64,000 bases of DNA from the NCBI RefSeq assembly GCF_041296385.1, contig NC_091019.1, forward strand, positions 14,090,531-14,154,530, given 5' to 3'. The notes beneath the pieces were generated by a model that was not told where the DNA came from, did no database searches, and saw nothing but the letters and a program-made list of their open reading frames with translations. This stretch comes from Aphelocoma coerulescens (lineage: Eukaryota; Chordata; Aves; Passeriformes; Corvidae). The first letter of the stretch is position 1. Every line of letters begins with the position of its first letter. Shown one piece after another: positions 48,233 to 59,160 of this stretch. The position numbers were made by a program, and so were the translations under genes.

Positions 48233-51200
48233 AACTCCAGTGACACTTCATCCAGTATCACTTTCCCCATGAAACTGCTGAGGACTGTGGAGAATAACTT
48301 GGTGTTACGAACAGATTCGTGTCCTTGTATTGCATCATCCCAAAAGGGCTCCTGCTTCCAGGAGTGGAGAGGGTGGGATAAGGGGTGAGGTGAACAGGGC
48401 CCCTGGTCTCTCTCCTGCTCTGTGAGCCCCACAGCATGTGCAGGGTGAGGGAGTGAGGTGGATCTCCTGTTTGGCTGGGAATTCTGTGGAACCACATGAA
48501 GGAACCAGCCAGGCCGGTGCTGCATGTGTGGCAGGAGATGGGCAGAAGGAAGGGAGAGAAAGGGATTGATCTGAGGGGTTGCTTAGACAGACTGAAATGT
48601 TCTTCCTCTGTCTGAGGAAGGTTTTCAGCTCTTGTTTCAGTGAAATCCCTTGGGGCTGGGAACAAGCAAGCCAACCAAAGCTGTTGGGGTTTGGTATGGG
48701 GCCTTCCCGGGGGACTGTGAGGCAGCTCCTGGAAGGGTGGAAGGAAATGCTGCTGTGTAGGGCCTGAGGGGGCTGGCACAGCAGGATCCAAAGGCTCCGA
48801 CTTCAGCTCCCGGGAAAAATGAGGTGTGAACCCCTCCCTGTCCTGCCCAGTGGAAACAACTACCCCAGATGCCAGAGCAGGGAGGAATTGGGGGAAGGGG
48901 AATTGAAAATCCCAGCAGGCAGAACCTACTGGAAATCTGTGTGGTGTTCATCAGGCAACGCTGAGCCACTGACACAGAATTCTGGAGGTTCCCAGGAAAA
49001 GTGAGTTTGGATGGTTCTATTCTAAGATGTATTTGGGCACAGGGGAAGAGAAATGCATTTATGTGTTAGCTTGGGACACCAGAATCTACGGTTTTCAAAG
49101 TTGAATTGGCTTTTTGTTTGAAGAGAGACAAAATGAATATGGTAGATTGTTGAAAATGGTGAAAAAGTGGAATGAAAGGTTCTTTTTGACCCAAACTGAA
49201 AAGTTTTTTTTTGTTTGTTTTGTGTTGCCTGGCTTAGGGGAAATTTAGCAGATCTCATCTTTTTCTTCTCCATCTGAGTGAAATGTTATGTTTTTAATTC
49301 AAAAAAGGTTTGCTGTATGGAAAAACCATCCTGCCTTGTGAAAGGACAGGTAGGAACAATTTTAATGCACTTTCCATGGATCTTTCTGCTTATGAAGTGT
49401 AACCTGCACAGATACCTGATGCCATATTCACAGTGGGTATGAGCAGAGGCTCGGGTTCTCCTCCAGTTTAGGTCAAGTTGTGTGTAACTCAGGGTAACCA
49501 GTGATTCCAGCACTGGCAGCAACTCTGTTTTTCCCTTTCTGACCTACTGGGTTTGGCCAGTGGTTTGAAATCCGTGCGCTGGGGAAACTCAGTTCTTTGT
49601 GAACCCCGTAAAACCTGGCATTGAAAAATGAGTCCATTATGCTTAGTTTAAATGTTTAAATTCATTTTCCTGCCCTCATTAGCTGCGTTTTGGGGGATCA
49701 GAAGAAGGTTGAAACCACTAACTTCGTGTTGGATACCACAGCAGTGGTTGCAGGGTTCTCTTTAGCTCACGTGCTTTGGGACAGCTCTTGGTCTGGTTAC
49801 ACCCCTGTGGAACATTCCAGTTGTAATTGCACAGCCGGGGAGAGGTTGGAGCAGCCAAACTGAATCCAGCAGGCCCGGAAGGGAACGCTGCCCTTTCCCG
49901 GCAGTGCCCTGAAGGCAGGGAGGGGGTGAAGGCCCAGTTAGGTCGGAATTCCTTCTTCTGTGGCATTCCAGAAGGTGAGATAGGAGGGAGGAGTTTGAGG
50001 ATGGTGTGCACCTGAACTGTGCACAAGGGAGCTGTGCTGAAGGTTGAGGTCCAGCCTGGGGCTTTCAGGACGCTTCGCTGCAGCCAAAAGCCGAGGTGTA
50101 AATAACTGTAGTACTGAGGGGTGGCTGTTTGTGATAAGATGGGGTCTCCTGGCTGGAAAACTTCTTCAGACTACTCTGAAAAGAGCATGAGCACAGCAGG
50201 AAAAATGTCTGTCCCAGGACTGTCATCCTGGCAAATTAACAATTCACTTGGAATTTTTTTTTCTGACATGTTATCCATAAGGAAAATTTGCTGTTTAGGG
50301 TGTGCAAGGCAGGTAAACAGGTACAACACCTGTCCCAGGAGAAGGGAGATCTTCCTCTCCTCTCCTGTGAGCTGTGCTTACACTGGCTCCTGTCTGGGGA
50401 AATGCCACCTTGGTAAAAGGCACCTGATAATTTCTGTTCCAAGATTCCATCCTGTATTTATGGTTTGCCTGTGCTGAGAGAGGTGGAAATGTTTCCCTGC
50501 CTGTGTTGTCTGCCCATGACTAAAAACAGACTCCAGTCTTCTCATGTAAACTATATTCTCCTTATTTTTCCCAACCTCACCGAGAAAACTGGAATTGGAG
50601 AGGTAAATGATCCTAATTCTTTCCCTTCTCCACACTGTATCTGTACCACTTGATGGTCCCACCAGGACCTGTGATGGGGTGAATGAGAAAAATAAGTTAT
50701 TTTGCTGATATAATTGGATTTAAGATATTTTGCTGTGGATTTGAACTCTTTTGTAATAAAGCTTATAAATCTTTATAAAGACTAGAACAGAAAGCCATAG
50801 AAAAACAGCCTGGCTTGGAGGCTTTTTGCCAGAGTAGTGCTGGTGACATAAAAGTGGATGGTCAAGGGCTTTGCTGGTCTGGGCTTCCAATTTTGAAAAA
50901 TTAGAAGCTGAAAACTTTGTGACAAATCAACAGCAGAAGACTCGTGGAATTTGGGAAGAGTTTGATGGCACTTGGAGATGTAACAATTTCCAAGGTGCAA
51001 GCTCATGTAAACAAGGAAGCTGATGGAGCCTCTGAACTAAAAGTGCCTTGATGAAAGTTTTGTACCATGGAGTAACTGGTGATGGAAAATGAGCGTTGGG
51101 GCTGTTAAGAGGTGGAAGAGCCATCTTTCCCTTGGAAAAAAAACTGAGGCAGAGGGGTGCCCTGTCTGGTTCTGCATTTAGAATTGGACTTTCCAAGGCT

Positions 51201-51559
51201 TCTGAAGAAAGAGGAGGGTTTTTTCCCCATTTTCTAGAATTCTGTCTCATTAAGAAGAGAACCAACCCGGCGCCCTGTTGGTTCCCTGGGGGAGAGGTGG
51301 GCAGGACTGGAATATATTGTTTTATTCAGCCTCTAATCAGTGGGTTTGCCTTTGGTTGTGTCTAAAGCCAAGGGGGAGCTGCTGTCTCCAGTGAAACAAA
51401 GCTCCTTCCTCAGCTGAAATGTTTTCCAGCAGAGCTGGGAGGTTGGGCTGCTCTTCCCTTGGCCCTGTGTTTCCAACAGGGCAAGGTCTGTGTTTGCCTT
51501 CCCTTAGGACAGATTCCTCCTGTAGGCAGCTTCTGTCTGTGCAAGCTGTGGTGGCTTTG

Positions 51560-52048
51560 GGATGGATGGAGAGATCCTCAAGGGAGTCCAGAGGAGGCCA
51601 GGAAGGGCCAGGAAGTGCTCCAAGAGCTGGAGCATTACACAGACAGGTTGGGAAAGCTGGGAATGTTCAGCCTGGAGAAGAGAAGGCTCTGGAGAACCCT
51701 TAAAGCCCTTTCCAGTGTCTAAAGGGGCTTCAAGGGAGCTGGAGAGGGATTTGGGGAAGAGCCTGGAGTGATAGGACAATGAGGAATGGCTTCCCACTGC
51801 CAGAGGGTGGGTTTAGATGGGATATTGGGAAGAAATTCTTCCCTGTGAGGGTGCTGAGGCCCTGGCACGGGTTGCCCAGAGAAGCTGTGGCTGCCCCTGG
51901 ATGCCTGGCAGTGTTCAAGGCCAGGCTGGACAGAGCTGGGAGCAACCTGGGATAGCAGAAGGTGTCACTGACCATGGCAGGGGGTTGGAACTGGATAATC
52001 TTTAAGGTCCCTTCCCACCCAATTAATTCTGTAATTCCATGATTCCAA
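51560..52048 (+). repeat. CR1 LINE 3' fragment, longest in the window
   Basis: It includes the upstream CR1 UTR module (gttcagcctggagaagagaa, gtgataggacaatgaggaat) and the whole end module (gggatattgggaagaaattc, ttgcccagagaagctgtggc, caaggccaggctggacagag), ending TTCTGTAATTCCATGATTCC. Confidence 0.93.
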
Positions 52049-52823
52049 CACCTCTACACATACGGAGAGCCAAAGCACAATGCAGCATCTTTGACACCTG
52101 ATCCTTAATGTCACTTTGGTGGACTGGTGTTGGGAAACAAGACCTATGGATGGACTGATGAAGTCAGTCAATATTTCTGCCTCCTGTGGTGGAAGACACC
52201 TGGGATTCCTTTCCTTGCAGAGCTGCTTGTGGTTAAACAGCAGGCAGTGCTTACAGGAATAATCCCTCGGCTGATCTTTATCTTCTCTTGGTGGTTATTA
52301 ATAGTGGCAGGGAGTTGTCTCCAGGATACCCAAACATCCCGGTGCCACTGTCTGTGTCCATGGGTGTTCATGAGATTCCAAGGTGGGACCCGAAGCTCTG
52401 GGAGTGTGGATCTGTTACCTATTTCCATGCAGAGTAGGGAATAATTCCTTTAAATTTTGTGTCAATTTCTAATTCCCAGTGAATTTCAGGAGGGGTGGAA
52501 TACCCTATCTGTTACATCAGTGCCTTTGAAGCTGATTTGAACAGACACACAAAACCTTGTCTTATTTTGAAAGTCCTAGTGAGGAAGGGCCAGGATTTTT
52601 GTTGCTTCTGCCTCTTGCAGGATTGAGAATCCTACTAGTTCCATGAATGAAAACAACAGGATAAGTGTTCTGAGGGCCCCTTGGCAAATTGCTGACAAGG
52701 GGAAGTCTCCACCAAAGTCTTGCCTGTGGCACCTGCAGCTGCCCTGGCCACTGAAAGGCTCCAGATCCAGTGGTATTTGAGGTGAACTGTGGCAGAATGC
52801 AGGAGCAAATGCTTGGGATTCAT

Positions 52824-54155
<1,332 letters not shown>

Positions 54156-55770
54156 AAACTCCTTTTCTTCCCCTGAAGCCCAAGACTCTGTGCCCAGAAG
54201 AAGCTCCTTTCTTGGTGGCACCTTAGGGATACTTCCCAAGGCAGCGGGCAGAGGAAGCTGTGCTGTGTCAGCGTGGGAACCGTCGGGACACACCGAGCAC
54301 AGCCAGAGCTGTTGGGAAGAGATTCCCTCTGGGCTGCAGGCACAGATTAGGTCAGTGGCTTCCTCAGCAACATTCCCAGAGGACCATACCCTGCGTGTTT
54401 TCCTGGATCCCAGCGTGGACACGGTGCAGCAGAACCTCGGTGGCCACAGTTGGCAACTTGGTGAATTGGAAGCAAAGCTGAAGGGTTTGTCTGCTAAGAG
54501 GAGTGGTGATTTATAAACCAAAGCAGAGTGCTATTCCACACGAGGGATCTGGGATTGCTGATGGTCCCAATCCATAATCTTTCTGTTCATTTTCTTTTGG
54601 ATGCTGCAGCCTGCTGGCTTGGGGGAGCTGTTCCTTTACATTTCAGTTTAATTTTCTGTATTTCCTTAATATTCTGTGGAAATCTGCTTTAAGTAAAAAG
54701 GCCCCTGAGGACATTGATGATGGCCCAGGTTCCTGGGATTCACAGGTGGGTTTTCAGAACGGGCTGTTCCGGCTGGCAGAAGCTGCACCAATCTCCTGGG
54801 AATCTCAGTCTGGGTTTGTCTTTTCTCCCAGTTCTCCTCGGTTTGGGGGGGCAGGGCAGCCCTGCCCTGTGGATCTCCTAGAAGAGTTTTGGGGGTTCAA
54901 AAGGTTCTTTTCTATTCTGCAGTATTTCTCTAGAACTCAATTAAAAAGAATAATAACATGTTGATGTGATCTTAATTGGTTCATTTTCATTGGTTAATTA
55001 AAGCAAATCATTGAGAAGGGGCTTGAGCACTCCTTGGTTGGAGCTGGCAGCTCTTCTTTACTTTCTCTTCATTCTTTTAATTTCTTTCAATTATTTCTTA
55101 AGCAATCACTGCAATTAAGATACACAGTGAGGACAACAGCATTGCTGCCCTGCTGGACTGGGAAATCCAAGTGCAATTCCTTGGAGAGATTGAGGGGATG
55201 GAGAGCTGAGCCTCAGGCTGGGTTTTGGCAGCAGGAATTCGGTGAGGAGGGGAGAGGGGAGATCCCGCAAAATTTGATTAAAGCCAATTGTGCTGGGTTT
55301 GGGTGCCCCCACCCCAAAAAAGGATCCTGGTTAAAGGGGACTTGAGGAAGCAGCAGGATGTGCTGGGGGGCTGTGCTGGAAGCCCCAAACCCTGGTCAGG
55401 GATGGTGGGCAGTGCCAGGTCCACAGGGACACTATGGAGGGGCTGTGCTGGGATCCCCAAATTCCAGCCAGGAATGCTGGGCACTGCCAGACTTCTGGGA
55501 CACTGCCTGATCCAGAGAGATTTCCCATTATCTTCTGTAGTGCTCAGCACCTGGCATTTCCTTAGAGTCCCACAGCGATCAGCTGGAATCACAGCCGATC
55601 ACACAGAAGCCAGCCCAGGAGAGGAAATGAGCTGTTCCACGGATTTCTTTTTGCCAATACGTTTTAATTTAAAGCAGAACACTGCCTGCCCCCCCCCCCC
55701 CAACCCGACCCCATATCTTTTATTTTTGGGGTTTCTCTATGAGAATTATCTGCCTGCGATGTATAAAAAA
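54156..55770. other. Flank between the RAD51 relic and the GC-rich inverted repeat
   Basis: The first part may be the former RAD51 3' UTR. No coding exon recognised. A short tandem duplication is visible near 55365-55500, where two blocks of the type GCTGTGCTGGaAgCCCCAAA and a following GGGATGGTGGGCAGTGCCAG-like sequence recur with changes. A 14-nt C run occurs at 55688-55701. Confidence 0.45.
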
Positions 55771-56362
55771 CTCCTCCGGCGCTGCGGGGACCGGCGGGGT
55801 TTGGAGGGTTCCGGGGCCGTGGCGGGACCGCGCCCGGAGCCCCGGCGGGGCCGCAGCCGGAGCAGGAGCGGCAGCGCCGGGCTCGGCCCCAGCGCCCGTC
55901 CCGGAGCGACTCCTCCGCCCGCGGGGACCGCGGTCCCCATCCCAGCCCCAAGCCCGCCCCGGGGCCCCCAGCGGACAAGGGCAGGACCCGGACCCGAAGC
56001 CCCGGTGCCGGTGCCGGGAGCAGCCCCGGCTCGGCCCAGGTGGGAGGGGCGGGGCCGCGGGCGATGGTCCCGTCCCCACCCCGGGCAGGGCGGGGCTCTG
56101 GGGCCGGGCGGGCCGGGGCTCTGCGAGGCGGGGCCCGGAGGGGGCCGGGGCCGGCCGGGGCCGGGGCGCGGCTTCAGGGGGGGTGCCGGTGCCGGTCCCG
56201 GTCCCGGCTCAGGGGCGCGGGGCCCCAGCGCGGCCGCGCGGGGCGGGGCCGAGGAGATTTAATGCCCGGGAATCGCATCCATCGCCATTTGCTCGCTCCG
56301 AGCGCGGTGCGGGCGGGCTGTCCCTGTCCGGGCTCCCCGGGTGAGGCGCGGGGCCTTCGGCC

Positions 56363-56693
56363 TCCCCTCCTGTCCCCCCTTTTCCCCTCCTTCTTTCTCC
56401 CCGTGTTCCCCTTCTTTCTCCCTCTTTCCCCCCTCTTCTCTCTCTCCCCCAAACCCTCCCCTCCTCTCGCCCCAAACCTCCCCCCTCCCACACTCCGTCC
56501 TCTCCTGTACCTACCCCGCTACCCCCTTCTCTTCCCCCTCTTCCCCTGCTCTGTCCACCCTCCTTCTCCCCTCCATCCAGCCTTTCCGTTTCCCTCCCGC
56601 TTCCCTCTGCACCCCGTTCCCCCTTCCCTAGCCCTTCTCATCCCCCCGCATTTCTTCTCTCTCCCCGTCCTCCCCTCTCCTTCCTTCCCCGCA
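56363..56693. repeat. Homopyrimidine-rich tract in the left arm
   Basis: About 330 bp consist almost only of C and T on the plus strand. The equivalent place in the right arm (57567-58030) is almost only G and A on the plus strand, as expected for an inverted repeat. Such mirror-rich R.Y tracts can form triplex (H-DNA). Confidence 0.85.
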
Positions 56694-56903
56694 GCCGCGG
56701 GGTTCGGGGCGCCGGAGAATAAAGCCCAGAGCGCCGGAGCCCGGCGCCCTCCGCCCTCGCTGGAGCCCCCACACGGGGCGAGCCCCGCTCGGCGGGTCCC
56801 CCCCTGCAGTTCCCAAGCACCGCCCAGCACCGCCGGGGCTCCGGCTTTCCCCACATCACACTGGGGGCTCCCCGGGGGGGTCGGGGCTGGGGGTCAGGGA
56901 GGG

Positions 56904-57350
56904 CCCCCTCCTCCGGAGGGGGTCCCGGGGTGGGGTGGGGGTGGGATGGGCCCCCTCCTCCGGAGGGGGTCCCGGGAGGGGGTCAGGGTGGGCTCCCTCC
57001 GGAGGAGGAGGTCCGGGGGAGGCGGACGGGGGGACCTTTTCCCCCCCACCTTCAGTCCCTCCCCCGGGGCCCCCTCCTCCGGACGTGGTCCGCCCTGGCC
57101 CCCTCCCGGGATCCCCTCCTCCGGACCGGGGCCTCCCGGGGCGGGGCCGTTTGTTTGGCTGGCGAGCTCTGTGTCTGTTCACGCTGCAGAGTGACGTGAC
57201 CCCCTCCGCTTCCCCCCCATCCCCGGTCCGGAGGAGGGGGTCCGGGAGAGGGACTGGAGGGGAGAAAGTCCCCCCGCCGCCTCCCCCGGACCCCCTCCTC
57301 CGGAGGGGACCCATCCCACCCCCACCCCGGGACCCCCTCCTCCGGAGGGG
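56904..57350. repeat. Self-complementary minisatellite CCCCTCCTCCGGAGGGGG in the palindrome core
   Basis: Eight copies or partial copies of a CTCCTCCGGA-centred unit occur, near 56906, 56952, 56994, 57072, 57113, 57226, 57292 and 57334. The unit itself is close to a perfect palindrome, so hairpins can form at each copy as well as over the whole structure. Confidence 0.8.
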
Positions 57351-58069
57351 ACCCTCCCTGACCCCCAGCCCCGACCCCCCCGGGGAGCCCCCAGTGTGAT
57401 GTGGGGAAAGCCGGAGCCCCGGCGGTGCTGGGCGGTGCTTGGGAACTGCAGGGGGGGACCCGCCGAGCGGGGCTCGCCCCGTGTGGGGGCTCCAGCGAGG
57501 GCGGAGGGCGCCGGGCTCCGGCCCTCTGGGCTTTATTCTCCGGCGCCCCGAGCCCCGCGGCTGCGGGGGAAAGGGGAACAGAGGACGGGAATAGCCGGGC
57601 AGAGGGGGTAGTCGGGGTCAGGGTGTGCAGGGGAGCAGGGAGAGGGACAGGGGAAGATGGGGTTGGGGGGCAGGACGGGTGGAGGAAGGAGGACGAGGAT
57701 GGCGCATAGGTGGGGGTGTCAAGGTACAGAGGGGGAAAGAGGGAAGGAAGGGTGGAGGAAGGAGGATTGAGGACAGCTGTGTGGGGATTGGGGGGCGGAA
57801 GGGGAGCGGGGAGAGGGGGCAGGGGGGAGCCGGGGTGGGGGGGAGAGGAAGGGTGGAGAAGTAGGGGGAGGGTGGAGGGGTAGGGTAGGGGTGTGTAGGG
57901 GGATAGGGAAGGGGGGAGGGGGGTCCGGGGGCTCGGGGAGGAAGGAGAGGGGGGTACGGAGGGAGAGAGCAGGGGTAGGGAAGGAGAGGAAGGGAGGGGT
58001 GGGGAAGGGGAGGTTTAGAGGAAGAGAGGTAAAGAGAAATATAAAGGAATAGAAATACAGAGCCCGGCC

Positions 58070-59160
58070 CTGCCACAGCCGCTCGCCCCGCGCGCCGAGG
58101 GAGCAAATGGCTCCGGGCGCTGCTTCCCGGGGTTTAATGTCCTCGGTCCCGCCCCGCGCAGCCGCTCTGCGGCCCCGCGCACCTGAGCCGGCCCCGCCCT
58201 TCACACCTGAGCCGGCCCCGCCCCGCCCCGCCCGCGCTCGTAAATCCCGGCGGACCCGCGCCCGCTCCGCTGTATGCGATGGATGCTCATCCCAGGATGC
58301 GGCGGGGCCGTCGCTCGGAGCGCTGTGCGGAGCCCGGGGCCGGTCCCGGCGCTACGCGGAGCCCGAGGCGCTTCGGTGGGGTCGGGATCCGGGCCCGGGG
58401 ATTCGGATCCGGGTCCTGCCGGTGTCGGCTGGGGGTCCCGGGTGGAGCCGCTACTCCCTCGGCGGGTAGGGTACCGGTCCTGGAGCCGCAGGACCGGGGC
58501 GGGATTGGGGTTGGGATAGGGACCGGGATCGGGACCGGGATCGCCGCGGGCGGGAAGAGCCACTCCAGGATGGGTGCTGGGGCCGAGCCCGGCGCTGCCG
58601 CTCCTGCTCCGGCCGGCACGGGGTGGGGTCCCGCCGGGGCTCCGGGCACGATCCCGCTGCGGCGGCGGGGAGCCGGGGCTGTGCCGGTGCCGGGACCAGC
58701 AGGAGGGCGGCGGTTCCCCGGAGCAGGCGCTGGATCCCGGCTGGAAGCGGGCGGGGCGCGGGCCCCGCGCCAGCCCCGGGACGCCCCCAACGCCGCCGCT
58801 CCCTCAGCGCCGCCCGCCCCGCGGGGCGCCCCCTGCCGGACACGGAGCGGCGGCGCGAGCGCAGCCCCCGGTGGCCGCTCCCGGCCCCGCCCGCAGCCCC
58901 CGCGGGGATGGGAAGCTCCCTCCCCGCCCCGGCACCCCCGAGGCCACCGCAGCTCCCGGGCAGAGCAGCGCCCGCCTCCCCCTCCCCCGTGGCTGCACGC
59001 CCGGGGGGCCCCTGTCCGCCGCGCCCCCGCGGAACGAGCGGCGCGGGATCGCCGCAGCATCGCCTCGGGTGGGTAGAGCCTCCCGGTGTGGGACTGGGAG
59101 CTGCTGGGGCTCGGTTCTGCTCTGGCTGCTTGTCCTACACCTGCCGGGTGAGACCTGATC
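58070..59160 (+). promoter_or_regulatory. CpG island right of the palindrome, possible transcription start
   Basis: CpG density stays very high to about 59070 and then falls sharply. Donor-like sequences on the plus strand (CTCGG|GTGGGT at about 59068 and GCCG|GGTGAG at about 59148) could close a first exon. No conserved protein is encoded. It may be the promoter of a gene to the right or, on the minus strand, of the EPS8-like gene. Confidence 0.35.

Larger units (their letters stand above)
47065..52820. other. Stretch between EPS8-like exons and RAD51 relic, no confident gene
   Basis: No further EPS8-family exon (SH3 or PTB) and no RAD51 exon 1-5 could be recognised. A possible 35-nt minus-strand microexon lies at about 47411-47445 (acceptor CCTTCATCCTGCAG, donor AAA|GTGAGG). 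A CpG-rich, coding-like segment lies at about 48060-48165 on the minus strand. Two CR1 fragments occur. Confidence 0.4.
55780..58690. repeat. Large GC-rich imperfect inverted repeat (about 2.9 kb palindrome)
   Basis: The left arm (about 55780-56985) and the right arm (about 57285-58690) are reverse complements. Anchor pairs are GAGAATAAAG at 56715-56724 with CTTTATTCTC at 57531-57540; CATTTGCTC at 56286-56294 with GAGCAAATG at 58101-58109; and GGCTCGGCCCC ending 55890 with GGGGCCGAGCC starting 58579. The inner arms (56690-56985 and 57285-57568) are nearly identical; the outer arms align only with many changes and indels, so the pairing sum drifts by about 200 nt. The core (56986-57284) is largely unique. 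The arms include CpG-island sequence, so each may contain promoter-like DNA. Confidence 0.88.

Noticed and set aside
51170..51215. Plus-strand frame with GLSKASEER, considered as a RAD51 exon 3 relic
   Set aside because: The similarity is too short and its neighbours do not fit RAD51.
52187..52200. A Trp-Trp-Lys codon run, as in SH3 domains, considered for a missing EPS8 SH3 exon
   Set aside because: It is on the plus strand, opposite to the EPS8-like exons, and the flanking residues do not resemble an SH3 domain.
56040..57194. Long plus-strand open frame (384 codons) and similar long frames at 55288-56262, 58279-59076 and 58623-59495
   Set aside because: They lie in very GC-rich palindromic DNA where stop codons are rare in all frames. 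The composition is low complexity (Gly, Pro, Arg, Ala), no domain is recognisable, and frames on both strands are equally open.
56904..57350. Regularly spaced repeats that might suggest a CRISPR-like array
   Set aside because: Spacing is irregular, the intervening DNA is itself repeated, and the genome is a vertebrate. It is a GC-rich minisatellite.
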